A stretch of 64,000 bases of DNA from Gonocerus acuteangulatus (GCA_946811695.1 OX328132.1:55664544-55728543); one strand, 5' to 3'. Shown: positions 1 through 10,255, counted from the stretch's first letter. The notes: generated by a model from the sequence alone, not told the origin. Made by a program: numbers and translations.

Positions 1-160
1 AAGAAATTTCTAAAAGATAATCCTGAATTATTGGTAATAAGAGCTGATAAAACTTAAACAATTTTATAAAATGACAAAAACTTCTTTTGGAAAATCGACC
101 TTTACCCTAAAACTATCGATTTTAAACAGCTGATACCCAGTAGACATGATTAATCTTATC
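1..160 (+). pseudogene. Reverse transcriptase scrap, probably Penelope-like
   Basis: The first 57 bases read through as KKFLKDNPELLVIRADKT. This resembles the N-terminal stretch of Penelope-like reverse transcriptases, where a 'FLK..P.l.v.rADKg' segment precedes the palm. Stops follow at once, so it is a relic cut by the window edge. A hammerhead-like fold lies about 120 bp downstream, which fits known Penelope biology, but a whole RT-endonuclease ORF would not fit in between, so an internal deletion or two separate scraps must be assumed. The family call rests on one short motif. Confidence 0.4.
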
Positions 161-231
161 AGTCCAGACGTGGCCCTACCTGCGGAAGGTTCTCTAATGG
201 ATAGGCTGTAGCCATATTTTATTTTATTTAG

Positions 232-286
232 ATTAAGTGCTCCTGAAGAGGCGTCACAGCGACGTGAAACATGTAGAGCCTAATAA
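232..286 (+). ncRNA. Hammerhead-like RNA fold, copy 1
   Basis: CTGAAGAG (243-250) is followed by a hairpin GCGTC/GACGT (251-265), then GAAACATGTA, and the whole is closed by GCTC (239-242) pairing with GAGC (276-279). The order CUGANGA, stem, GAAAC, GUA is that of a minimal hammerhead ribozyme such as those reported in Penelope-like elements. It departs from consensus by one extra G before the inner stem. Activity is not shown. Confidence 0.4.
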
Positions 287-379
287 AAGAGTACAGAAGA
301 AAGAAAGTGTGTTTTTATAAAATTGACCTTCTGCCACAGACGAATATATTGGAACTTCATATTACCAGGGTGATTGTGT

Positions 380-1125
380 CGAAGGGGTCACCTACATTGT
401 TCTCGATCCGATCCGATAGCCACCGACTGTCGGAAGAAAAACGAACGCATTCACCTCAATCGAGGTGCCTACATTGGTTCCGACACGATCCGATCCGATG
501 GCCACCGATTCTCGGCCGTTTAAATTTGTGTGTTTTTATACCGATTTCGAACCGACGACGCAAAATGGCGCCAAACGACATATTGTGTGTAACCATCTTA
601 ACCGATTTCAATGCATTTTTTTTTTTCTTTTTTTAATAAAAGTTAATAAAATTTAGGAAAACTTTTTTGTTTTTTGTTTCTCTTTTTTATGATATTACCT
701 GGAAAGATGTTCATAGCCTTCCAATGTTTATAACCTTCTAGCTACCTTTCTTATAAATTATTTTAAAATATGAATACTAATGCTTCTCTTATCGTAGTGT
801 ACCAGCAAAAAATTAACTTTTACCGGATTTATTTTTTCCGGACTGATAAACTTCCGGAAGATTATTGATTGGCCTCTCAACTCTTACTTTATACTTCCAA
901 CAAGGTAATCGAATGTTTCTATGCTTATTGCTGGTATTTCTTAAATTAATTACTCATTTTCACTTTACTAGAAGTCCATTACTGACGAGCTGTCACTAGA
1001 TCGGATCGGATGGGGTCGGGACCAATGTAGGCACTCACGTCGGCCGATGTCGGTCAAACGAAATCGGTTTGGATCGGATCGGATCGGGAGAAATACGGGT
1101 CCAATGTAGGCGCTGACATATGTTC
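380..1125. repeat. Inverted-repeat element with CCTACATTGG / GATCCGATCC modules
   Basis: The module CCTACATTG followed by GATCCGATCCGAT occurs twice in forward orientation (about 388-425 and 467-505) and twice in reverse (about 985-1037 and 1065-1115). Two direct copies on one side face two inverted copies on the other, as in a MITE with doubled terminal repeats. The interior (about 580-980) holds T-runs and a segment seen again near 53.9 kb. Exact ends and TSD were not resolved. Confidence 0.5.
580..790 (+). repeat. Dispersed repeat shared with 53.9 kb and 62.2 kb
   Basis: The order 'cttaaccgatttca', 'taataaaatttag', 'cctggaaagatgtt' is repeated near 53880-54000, and the following 'ataaccttc..gctacct' segment is repeated at 62206-62290. 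No coding potential is seen; reading frames here come from T-runs. Confidence 0.45.
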
Positions 1126-1329
1126 ATTTGAATGTTAAATGTTTTATCCGTTCTGAGCCCGTTTATGTTCATTTTTTATTATTAAATTATATTTTATAAA
1201 GAATATGACTGTATTACATATCTTTAAAAAATACCAAACTTGTAATATTAATAAGTTGATTCGAGCAGCGTTATAAATGACTAAATAATGGATGACAGCA
1301 TATTTCTATCCGTTTTTTATGTAGGAAGC

Positions 1330-1850
1330 CGGTAATTAGGAAGTATACTGGGGGACAATGTCGAATCAATTTACAGCCGCGAGGAGTCACCCAGTCACCA
1401 ATTGACACAAAAATTGATCGTTAAACTCAATGAAGTTAATTAATTCACACGAGCAGGGCGATACTCCTCGAAGAAATTGCAGAAGGAGTTACTTCAGAGG
1501 AGAGTAACTGAGGCTGTGAAATGTTTTATGGCACTGTTCGCCAGTTTTACAATGGGAACAAAAAAGTGAGCCGCCGAGTCATTCCTTGCAATTATGGGTT
1601 GTGGAGCTAGAACTCGTCATTACAACTATATTCCACAATAATGACTTTCGTTATTGCCTTGAGAAGAAAAAAAAACCCTGCAAATATAAACAATTTACCG
1701 ATATCGCTTATTTTGACAACTCCCCTTTCTTATTATCGTGCATTATGTATACGGGAATTTCGTTGGAAGGAAGAGCCAGTAGAGGAAACTTACAACGGTC
1801 TTTGGCCAAAAACTGCACGAGATTTTTTGACTTAAAATAAAAGATGCCGA
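1330..1850 (+). other. Unassigned stretch; possible transposase-end scrap
   Basis: No gene is recognised. The frame ending at 1835 contains EEPVEETYNGLWPKTARDF, which faintly recalls the end of pogo/Tigger-type DDE domains (a 'vt.e.mngvWkk..' pattern). With no upstream catalytic residues this is only a suggestion. Confidence 0.15.
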
Positions 1851-1852
1851 AA

Positions 1853-1985
1853 TAGAGATGGGCGATCTGAATCGATCTTTTAAAAGATAGATCTCTTAAT
1901 CACGATATATCGATTTTTTAATCTATCTCTAAGGGACGATCTTTCGAAAGAATCGATCTATCTAGAATACCATAAAATAAAGTGA
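1853..1985 (+). repeat. Solo end of a hAT-like element
   Basis: TAGAGATGGGCGATC at 1853 matches the hAT terminal repeat TAGAGATGGGC seen in the complete element at 60936-61637. It is followed by subterminal GATCGAT and TATCGAT motifs, as in that element. No partner terminus was found nearby, so this is a solo end. Confidence 0.4.
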
Positions 1986-2188
1986 TTTTTTTATTTCAAA
2001 TACTTAATCTTATCTCTTGTTATTCAATTTCACTTCTATTATTTAACTAAAGAAGAAAATTACAGGGCAGTGTCCTATGTCCAGTAACAGACTTTTAATA
2101 CCTTCCACTTTTCGAACAAGAGGGAAGAAGGTAATGTAATAAAAATAAGGTTTCAAACTGTGCTTTTAATTTGTGTAACCATTTCTCT

Positions 2189-2356
2189 ATTCTTATTATT
2201 TTATTATATTTTTCACTCATTTTAATGTCTGGAAATTAGTTAATGTTTATATAGTAATTATTTGAAAAAAATTATAGTTAAGATTAATATAATATAGTAG
2301 TATAATAGGGGTCTCCCGTGGTCTAGTGGCTAGCGCGCTAGATTCATAAGCGGGAG
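2189..2356 (+). repeat. Direct repeat R1 (flank plus SINE 5' half)
   Basis: This 168-bp block recurs at 2611-2779 with about one substitution and one extra A. It comprises 119 bp of unique flank and the first 49 bp of a tRNA-type SINE (from 2308). Its right edge stops inside the SINE at GCGGGAG, where mariner-derived sequence begins. Confidence 0.85.
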
Positions 2357-2613
2357 GTTGAAGCTAGTCCCTCAAAAAGCACGAGGGAATATGTCAAAGA
2401 ACTTGGAGTAGGAGCCACGACAGTTTCAAGACATTTGAAGGAAATCGGCAAGTCCAAAACTGACATTTCATACGGTACAGCCTGATATATCCCAGGGAAA
2501 AAGTCCATAACTCAGTCCTACTATTACGCCTTCTATATTGCATGGTGTTGTATACTCAACAAGCAACATATTTTGTATTTTATTTCTGTTTTTTTAAATG
2601 CTTTGCTAGGATT
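2357..2613 (+). mobile_element. Mariner 3' fragment plus flank, templated insert
   Basis: These bases match 5451-5708 with only a few substitutions. The match includes the last part of the mariner transposase remnant, its right terminal repeat ending TACAGCCTGA, and about 125 bp of host flank beyond it. Sharing of flank shows that this is a copied segment, not an independent transposition. The TA after the terminal repeat is preserved here but mutated to GA at 5.58 kb. Confidence 0.8.
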
Positions 2614-2779
2614 CTTATTATTTTATTCTATTTTTCACTCATTTTAATGTCTGGAAATTAGTTAATGTTTATATAGTAATTATTTGAAAAAAAATTATAG
2701 TTAAGATTAATATAATATAGTAGTATAATAGGGGTCTCCCGTGGTCTAGTGGCTAGCGCGCTAGATTCATAAGCGGGAG
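2611..2779 (+). repeat. Direct repeat R2 (flank plus SINE 5' half)
   Basis: This is the second member of the direct repeat; the 422-bp spacing equals R1 plus the mariner insert. Unlike R1 it continues into a complete SINE. Confidence 0.85.
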
Positions 2780-2926
2780 ATGGTGGGTTCGATCCCCACC
2801 GGCGCCAGAAATTTTCTCATCTCAGGGCTCGCTGAGAAAATTCCTGGCTGCACCCTAGACGTCGGCGCTAATGGCCAAGATTTATGTCGATGCGCCGTAA
2901 AGAAAAAAAATAAATAAAAAAATAAT
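2731..2926 (+). mobile_element. tRNA-derived SINE, family 1, full length
   Basis: The head carries an A-box-like GTGGTCTAGTGGCTAGCG and a B-box GGTTCGATCCC. A body and a tail with GGCGCTAATGGCCAAG and GCGCCGT follow, ending in an A-rich tract. An 11-bp target duplication GTAGTATAATA flanks it (2720-2730 and 2927-2937), confirming retroposition. Other family members lie at 4650 (minus), 26281, 35260 and 42476. Confidence 0.9.
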
Positions 2927-2989
2927 GTAGTATAATATTGTCAATATTAATCTTAACTAACATTTCTTCAACCAAACAATTACTATACA

Positions 2990-3627
2990 GGGTGATTCAG
3001 GTCTAAGTAGCTAAACTCTAGGAGGTGATTGTAGACATCATTTCCAACAAAAAAGTTCATTTAAAGTATGGTCCGATTCCGGAAGGAAAAGGAGCTATGT
3101 ACAATTTTCTGTTGTTTTTTTTTAACGTAGTCATGTTTTTTAATGAATAAGAAAGGATTGCTCAAAAACTATTCAAGATAACCTTCTTATCTTCGTGGTA
3201 GGTGGAAGGTCAAATAATAAAAACTTCACCATACAGTTTCACTAACTTCCCCACATGTTTCACACCTTTATTGGTGCCTCTTCAGGGGGAAAAGTTACAA
3301 AAGTAAAACTTACAGCTGCAACCTGAGGAGGATAACATTCAAATGTAGTAAATACTACATTTGAATACGTTGAACGTTAAAATCTGCATCAAATTTCCTA
3401 TAATATCCCGTGTACCTTGTGCAAAACGTTTTCAAACCAAATTCGCAGCAGCCACCGAAATAAATGCAAAAATGGTCAAACACTAGCGTTTAGACGAAAA
3501 AACAGGGGAACTCCCATATCTAGAGAAATAATTCTAGAAAAAATTTCTCCTTGGCGGCATTCAACTCCACTTTAGTAGGTGTACACACCACTGAAGTACG
3601 GCGATTTCCTTCAGGACCACCCTGTAT
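2990..3627. repeat. Pair of CAGGGTG-type transposon ends
   Basis: TATACAGGGTGATTCAGG at about 2990 and ACCACCCTGTATATA at 3613-3627 form an imperfect inverted pair matching only over about ten bases. CAGGGTG ends with TA flanks are typical of Tc1/mariner-group MITEs. They may be one 640-bp element or two unrelated ends. The hammerhead-like fold at 3244 lies inside. Confidence 0.4.
3244..3295 (-). ncRNA. Hammerhead-like RNA fold, copy 2
   Basis: On the minus strand AACTTTTCCCC, CTGAAGAG, the hairpin GCACC/GGTGT, GAAACATGT and GGGGAAGTT follow in order. The outer helix is about nine pairs with a two-base bulge. Both helices differ in sequence from copy 1 yet still pair. The base after ATGT is G, which would disable a true hammerhead. 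Confidence 0.45.
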
Positions 3628-4364
3628 ATATAAGAGCTCTTCAGAAAAGTGGGGAAAATTTCATATCTTCGGTAAATAATTAAAAAAAATGGACACATAT
3701 ATAAAATAACTAAATTCAACAACTTTGATTCATTTTTGGAGCATTCACGCATGCCTAATTATAAACCGGTAAGCGCTCATTAAACCCATCTGGAGTAACA
3801 AGTAATAAAGGAGGTTCCTCTCGAGCGATACTTCATTGCTTTTCTCATCCTGTAATAATATGAAATAAATTACGCATTAAAAATTATAATTTATTCATGA
3901 CATGACGTTAATGGATGGAGATTACGTTAATAGATGGAGACGCTTGGAATAATTCAATGGGGCAAAATAAAACGGCTTTACTCTCATCTTATACGAGAAT
4001 CAATCCTAAGGTTAGTGCGAGAAAATGTGATATAAAAATAATGGTTAAAAGATAATTTTGTTATAAGGCAGCAAACAAATCTAAAAAATGTACTTAATCT
4101 TATCTAATGCTTAGAAGGTAGTAGGGTTATAAATGACAGCGATACACGAATGACTGGTTTTAATCTCACCTTATAGCAGAATGCTTATGCGTTCGATCGA
4201 GTGTACTTATTGTCCTGCAGAACATACGGATATAGGAATTTGGTGCAAGCAAATTCCTACTCAATATTGAAGTACTATAAGCGGATTTATAAATAGGTCA
4301 TTTTATTCTCATTTAATGACTACCTAATTGATATCTCTCGAAAAGGTCGACACGAGTGACAAAG

Positions 4365-4422
4365 GGCGCTAATGACCTAGATGTAGATGCGCCGTAAAAG
4401 AAAAAAAAAAAAAAAAAAAAAA
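4365..4422 (+). mobile_element. Tail-only SINE insertion
   Basis: Only the shared SINE tail is present, from GGCGCTAATGACC to GCGCCGT plus a long A-tract. A perfect 13-bp duplication ACGAGTGACAAAG flanks it (4352-4364 and 4423-4435). It is therefore a bona fide insertion of an extremely 5'-truncated transcript. Confidence 0.85.
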
Positions 4423-4484
4423 ACGAGTGACAAAGGTGCGCTCATGCGGTTGAGTACAAACGTATCAAGTGATATGATGATAAC

Positions 4485-4600
4485 CTTTGAGGTGATAAGA
4501 AGTCAAGAAAAGGTAGGGATTCGGCTGAGAGAAAAGGTCACATTTTGAGAAACCTCATGGTCTTTGGCAGCCTTCTTCAAATCCTCATGCGAGGAAGGAA
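4485..4600 (+). repeat. Family G dispersed repeat
   Basis: The order GGTGATAAGAAGTCAAG, GGGATTCGGCTGAGAG, then a fold region near 'tttggcagccttcttc' recurs at 26095-26225, 46615-46720 and 46852-46924 on plus, and at 27265-27375, 44180-44340 and 52530-52610 on minus. Its interior resembles the hammerhead-like folds listed elsewhere. Confidence 0.6.
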
Positions 4601-4649
4601 GACATTTTAGCTGACCATGGGTGGATAAGTTTTTTGGTTTTGTTTTTTA

Positions 4650-4802
4650 TTACGACATCTGAACTATTAGCGGCGACATCCATGGTGCAGCAGGGAATTT
4701 GCTCAACGGTCTCTGGAGAAAAATCCCTCTTGTAGACGGTACTCGAACCCCAATCTGCCGCTTGAGAATCCAAGGCGTTAGCCACTAGACCACGGGGAGG
4801 CC
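4650..4802 (-). mobile_element. SINE family 1 copy, diverged
   Basis: On the minus strand the head reads GTGGTCTAGTGGCTAACG, followed by a B-box-like segment (GGTTCGAGTACC-like). The body matches the 42.5-kb copy. It has several small indels, so it is old. Confidence 0.7.
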
Positions 4803-4820
4803 CTAAATAAGTGTTAATAA

Positions 4821-4900
4821 TTTATTTATTTATTAAATTTTAACGCCGATTTATTTATTAACTACGAATTTTATGACGGGTTATCTATAGGTTACCACCC
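4821..4900 (-). mobile_element. 5'-truncated SINE tail with TSD
   Basis: On the minus strand GGGTGGTAACCTATAG leads into a tail found also in the SINE at 16691-16903. A perfect 13-bp duplication TAAGTGTTAATAA lies on both sides (4808-4820 and 4901-4913). It is the second tail-only insertion within 500 bp. Confidence 0.85.
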
Positions 4901-5043
4901 TAAGTGTTAATAAGAATTTTATCAAATGATTGGTCTTTTGATAATATTTTTACTACCTGCAGCCATCACAATAAGACTTTCACAGATCATTACAGAATAC
5001 ACAAAAAAAGTAAGTTGTCTAAAAATGAATTATGTACCATCTA

Positions 5044-5580
5044 TCAGGCTGTACCGTATGAAATGTCAGTTTTGTTTACTTTGCGATTTAATCATTTCCC
5101 TTCTTTATTTCATTATTTACAAACATCATTGTTATTGATATAGAATTAAAGCTCTTTTATTCTTATTATTTAATCAGTAAGTTGCGTACTGTGTTGTGAG
5201 AACGATTCTCTGAGAAAAAATAAAATTTAAATTATCACTTGAACAGAAATCCGTATTATTTTTCGTTATGAAATTAAGCTCGCTCTGCTGAGGCGTGTAT
5301 GAATATTAACACGGCGTTCGGGGAGGGAACGGTGAATGAACGAACTGTTTACCGGTGGTTTTCCAAGTTTCGAAGTGGAAATTTTGACCTTGACAACGAG
5401 GAGCGAGGAAGGCCAGAAACCAAGCTTGACAATGACCACCTGAAAGAAAGGGTTGAAGCTAGTCCCTCAAAAAGCACGAGGGAATATGCCAAAGAACTTG
5501 GAGTAGGAGCCACGACAGATTCAAGACATTTGAAGGAAATCGGCAAGTCCAAAACTGACATTTCATACGGTACAGCCTGA
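5044..5580 (+). mobile_element. Internally deleted mariner element
   Basis: A 31-bp terminal inverted repeat beginning TCAGGCTGTACCGTATG is at 5044-5074 and inverted at 5550-5580. The left end is preceded by TA (5042-5043); the right flank is GA, probably a mutated TA, since the duplicated copy at 2.48 kb has TA. The 537-bp length leaves room only for the N-terminal part of the transposase, so it is non-autonomous. Confidence 0.85.
5299..5580 (+). pseudogene. Mariner transposase N-terminal HTH remnant
   Basis: The 93-residue frame carries the mariner paired helix-turn-helix region. RTVYRWFSKFRSGNFDL and GRPETKLD match the 'RTVqrWFkkFrsGdfsl..rGRP' segment, and STREYAKELGVGATTDSRHL matches the second HTH before the linker. 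A normal mariner transposase is about 345 residues. Here the frame runs straight from the linker (EIGKSK) into the right terminal repeat, so the whole catalytic DDD domain is missing. The region upstream of 5299 looks like the expected first helix but is broken by stops. It might still bind terminal repeats but cannot cut DNA. Confidence 0.8.
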
Positions 5581-5824
5581 GATATCCCAGGGAAAAAGTC
5601 CATAACTCAGTCCTACTATTACGCCTTCTATATTGCATGGTGTTGTATACTCAACAAGCAACATATTTTGTATTTTATTTTTGTTTTTTTAAATGCTTTG
5701 CTAGGATTTAGGATACAATTCCCGGATAAATCTAAGACCATCGACGTTTTCCATTGCGAAGTCATTTGCTCTCCAAGAGCATTTGTTGATTATGGTGTAT
5801 TCCAACGCAAAGATGAAAACACAG

Positions 5825-5985
5825 TCGACTGACACACATTAATACAGTGTAACACTCACTATAAAGCACATACTGACTGAATGTATACACAGACAGAACC
5901 ACGTCTTAACTACAATATGACCGAATTGCTCGGCGATGGAAGCAAATATATAGAAAACATACTCAACCACCGATCGCAGACTAGT
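5825..5985 (+). pseudogene. LINE ORF2 C-terminal remnant
   Basis: One frame reads TLIQCNT, then after a stop YNMTELLGDGSKYIENIL. This is the same segment as the remnant at 10840-11095. It fits the C-terminal tail after the RNase H region of I/R1-like LINEs ('tvkHil.eC....Lge'). It is broken and not functional. Confidence 0.45.
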
Positions 5986-7240
5986 CCAGTAATTCATCAA
6001 AAAAACTAAATTAGTAAAAGAAATTATACATATACGACTGTCAGAAACGAAATAACTAACATCTACCAGAGAAGCCGCACAAACGAAAACATTTTCCATT
6101 ATCTCTGAAAGATAAACTGAAGTTCATCCATAGGTTGTGGGTTAATATAATTCAAACATCACCTCATTCGATAAATTGAATGTACAAGTCGTTGGGATAA
6201 AATGTATTATTAGGTGTAAGTACTAGAGGATATGCGGGCATTGTGACGAAGAGGCATACAGTGCCTTGAATCATCCACGTAGCTCATTACTAACAGTTTT
6301 ACAATAAAGGGTAAACTAGGAGTAATTTCATCCTCATTGTTCCAATAACCAATCCTCAAAATAAACATTAATTACTTAACTGCCGAATAACGGGCTATTG
6401 AAATATTTGATCGTTATTTAGCTTCAGTACTCATCAGGTAAAGTCGGCCTAAAAATCACGGAAAACATTCCATTTATCCATAACCATTCCAAATCGATCT
6501 CATGTGATTTGGAAAGTTCAGGAATAAAGCTCTTAAGGGTCCTTGTAACTTTTTTTTTTTTTTACAATTTTCTTTTATATATGCTTAAATGATTTTTTCA
6601 CTAATCAAAAATGATATCCAAGAGATTTAAAATTCCATTTTCAACTAAAGTCCCGACATATTTCAAGATTAAAACCCATTTACCATTTTTTATTCTTCAT
6701 TACAAGAAACTATTAAAACAAATTCATGAAAAAAATGAACTTTTCGGTAATTTAAACTTTAAAGTCGATTTCCCCATAGTTTTGGGGTTTTTAAAATCGG
6801 GTGATACAATAGCGCTTTCAATTTTCACTCGATCAACTTCAAATATTAACTCCAGATTCCTCATGACATGAGCTAGTAAATTAGGTAGAGATTTTTCCGT
6901 TCATTGAATTATTACCTATTTTCGAAGAATTTTTAATAGAAAATGAAGAATTTTTCACCATTTTCGAAAAATTGACATTACTGAAAAATCCTAGGTACTT
7001 TACTAGATTTAACCTTCTTCTTTCAAAATAGATTCTTTTTTGTTCTACGTTCAAAATTGCCGTAGAAACAGACATTTCCGTTTGTCAGACACAACGCCAC
7101 TATTTTGTTCTCGAAGAATTAAAAGTTTTTTTGTTTTTTTTTTGGTTACTTTAACATCCCGTATAAAACTTATGACATAAAGGATTGAAAAATATTGATT
7201 TATTCGTTATCCGTAAATTGGAGAAAATGACTTTCATTTT
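5985..7240. other. AT-rich stretch, no gene recognised
   Basis: Short open frames exist (such as 6611-6871) but show no recognisable domain and no coding bias. Segments near 6930-7080 and 7240-7330 resemble the RX dispersed repeat ('ctctgattgaggcgatcctaacc'). Confidence 0.4.
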
Positions 7241-7914
7241 GAATTGTGAAACTTCAAGTACTGTTTTCTCTGATTGAGGCGATCCTAACCAAAATGTTGC
7301 AGAAATCTGTGTTTTTTTTTTGCCTTTAATAAAGCGTTTATTAGCATCTGCACAAATAATATAGTGCATTGGTTAATTGTTTAAATAGAAATTTGGAAGG
7401 AGCCAATCATAATTGACACTTCCTAGATAACCACTTTTATTTGTCCTTTAATTACGAAGTTGATCACGAGGCCAAGATCTCTTTTTAGAAGATAATGTCC
7501 ACTTTTCACCAATAACCGCGATTTTGCAACCGTGTCCGATAAAACTTGGAAGAAAGTGGATTGACTTGAATATTAGTTGATATATTGTATATATTTTACT
7601 CGGCTTCTCTTCATCCGAACTATGGCAATATTTAGAGTGGAAAATAATATTGTAGTAGAATACAGAGTACAGTTATAAAATAATATTGTACCAAAAGATT
7701 TTGGGGATTTCGCATTATTTTTAAATACGTCGAATGCAGTCAATCGAGAGCCAAATAAATGTTCTGCTAAATACCTTCATGCAAAGTTTTTGATAGGACC
7801 ATCTCAGTCAGAGGAAACTTTCCTGTGTCGGTTTCGTTTGTTTACAGAACAAAATAACGGAATTTTCACTTTATGTTCCCGTTCAATGCTTTTCGAAAGT
7901 TCATCAGTTTTAAG

Positions 7915-8595
7915 CAGGGACCGAAAATAACTATTAATTTTTATTTCAAATGAGTTTCACTTAACCTTTAATTTTTATTATTGGCAAATAAAAATAAAAA
8001 TTCCATCGTAATTGATATATTTTATTATTTTTTAAAAAACAATTTTTATTTCAAAAACTTAAAAATAAAAATTATTTGAATAATGTTATTTCAAATTTTT
8101 TTTTGTAAAACATTTTTTAATAACAATTTTTTATTACTTTAACTTTAAACATTATTTTAAATAAAAAAAACAATATTAGTGCCATAATGAATAGAAAGTA
8201 ATACACAAAAACAAATTCTAGAATATACAATATATAGTCATACAAATCAATTGGATTTAGACGAACTTTGATTCTCTGACATAAATAAATAACTTCAAAT
8301 AAACAAAAGGTTCCAAATCAAGTATTTATTTATTTATTCCGAGGATAAGAGAAATTTAATAAATGAGTTTCACTTTACCTTTAATTTTTATTATTTGGAA
8401 TTAAAAATAAAAATGCCATCGTAATTGATATATTTCATTATTTTTTTAAAACAATTTTCAAATGATTTTTATTTTAAAAACTCTAAAATAAAAATTATTT
8501 CATAACAGTTATTCATTAATTTTAAAAATATAAATTATGAAGTATTTTTTTTGTCATAATTTTCAGGAAACATTTAATTTTCATTTCGGTCCTTG
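7915..8595. mobile_element. hAT-type MITE
   Basis: The ends CAGGGACCGAAAAT and (inverted) CAAGGACCGAAAT are flanked by the 8-bp duplication GTTTTAAG at 7907-7914 and 8596-8603. An 8-bp TSD with a CA-starting short TIR is the hAT signature. The interior is non-coding and carries a direct repeat of about 145 bp (7948-8092 and 8360-8505). Confidence 0.85.
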
Positions 8596-8649
8596 GTTTT
8601 AAGCATTACAAGGAATTCGCTAAGCTGATCTGCGTCAGATCGTGTGAGT

Positions 8650-8830
8650 CGGACTTATAGCGTGTTTCCTCCCAGCCTTCATAGGAAGGAAACGCGCTCG
8701 TGACGTTGACCGTATGAGCAATCCGGAGATACCGAAGAAACATAACCATGTTTCAGACCCCATAAGTCATGAAAATACGGGTGGTTCAAATTCGTATATA
8801 TGAACAAAGCAAAAAAAAGATGGTTTTCGT
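8650..8830 (-). repeat. RX-family hairpin end
   Basis: Plus-strand order is 'agcgtgtttcctcccag', an inverted 'gaaggaaacgcgct', 'caatccggag', 'tttcagaccccata' and 'ggttcaaattcgtatata'. The same order is found at 14150-14290, 18040-18190, 21780-22080, 38860-38960 and 43110-43260. Confidence 0.6.
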
Positions 8831-8959
8831 ATATATTCAATTTTACTAAATAATAAATAGGATGAATTACTCCATCTCATTACTTCGTTAAATTGAATTT
8901 TGCATATGGGCTTCGAGGCATTCTGTAAAGTGGATACTCGTTTTTTAGTCACTAGATCT

Positions 8960-9500
8960 CATTTCCGCTCGAATTTGACAATCGAAAATATCCGAAATAA
9001 TGTAAGTAAAGATGTTTGAACATAATCAGCCTATGACTTCTGATAGGCCAGCCCTTGGCGCCAGCATTTACCTACACTTATAACAAAGTCATAAATTATC
9101 CTATATCTCTTTATAGTGTCATTTATGACCTCCTAAAGCCACCTCTTTATCAGCCACTGTCTAGAAATGTTTCAATTGTTTTTCATTCGATAAAGAACCT
9201 ACACCTCTTGTTGGTTTAAGAGTTTTGTAATGTTCTATGGCAGGGCGATAGTTGATTTTAGATTTCTTCTCCCAGTAATAAAGACTTCTTTTTTATCTTA
9301 CAAATATTATTCATTATTTGCAGACTGATAAATGACTAAAACAAATCGTTCGTGTGCTCGTAATGACATTGTTTGTTTGTTTTTTGTGTATTTCTTAATG
9401 CAATTGTAAAACATTATTAATACCAAGCTGACCCTTATACTTAAATCGTCGAATTCTCGTTGTAGACAAAGGTCAAAAAATAAAAACGGTCAATATTATC
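8960..9500. other. No gene recognised
   Basis: The stretch is AT-rich without long frames, and I see no repeat family in it. Confidence 0.4.
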
Positions 9501-9514
9501 AATAACTATATTTC

Positions 9515-9556
9515 TCCCCTACATGTTTTACACCCTCTTGGTGCCTCTTCAATAAC
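9515..9556 (-). ncRNA. Hammerhead-like RNA fold, copy 3 (decayed)
   Basis: On the minus strand TTGAAGAG, hairpin GCACC/GGTGT, AAAACATGTA. The inner helix is kept; the outer helix is lost. Its flank ends with 'tttttattttttgacc', like copy 2, suggesting the same parental element. Confidence 0.35.
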
Positions 9557-9941
9557 TACTAAAACTAATTAAACAGCATGCTAAAAATATTGGCTATTGT
9601 TAAGCTTATATTTTGGTGCGTAAGCTGCTCAGATCATTAGCAATTTCTTCAATTGTTAATTTATTAACAAAAATTAGATTTTTCGTTAATTTTTAGAATT
9701 AGTAGAATGAATTCATAAAACTGAACATAAAATCAATAGTTTGAATACATATTTACAATCGAAAAAAAAGGCTCACTCACTGAAACTGTCCCAACTTCGC
9801 GTGATTCCTTGCTTGTAAACGGAGGGATAAGAAAACCTTAGAATACAACCAAAACATTCGATATTTGATCTAACTTATTATCGAAATTTACAACTGAAGC
9901 TCTCTCTACTCCATACATAAACCAAAGTATATATCTACGAG

Positions 9942-10255
9942 TTAGTTGGGCGAGGTAAGAGTGGTAGATCACTGGACTAATATGCTGGAGGACCGGAATT
10001 CGAATCACGAGCAAGATAAAGATTTTTTATCTTCTAGTGTATTCGTTCATGGATTGAATTCGTCCTCCCTGGCCGTACCTAGAGTAATGCAGCCTTTAAT
10101 TAATTTATTAATGGGTGCCTGCAAAGGGGAAAATTAGGTAGCTGGAGTATAGTATTGACCACACTATCCCCTAATGTGTCGTTTGGGCATGAATCAGATA
10201 CCTCTACAGTATCTGCCCCGTTACGGCCTGTTACGGCAATAATTTCTTCTTAAAA
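9942..10255 (+). mobile_element. tRNA-derived SINE, family 2
   Basis: It matches 58718-59055 along its length. The head is tRNA-like (TAGATCACTGGACTAATATG, then a degenerate B-box). The body has 'gattgaattcgtcctccctgg' and 'tattgaccacactatc', and the tail 'cagatacctctacagtatc'. The frame here is accidental. No clear TSD was found. Confidence 0.75.
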
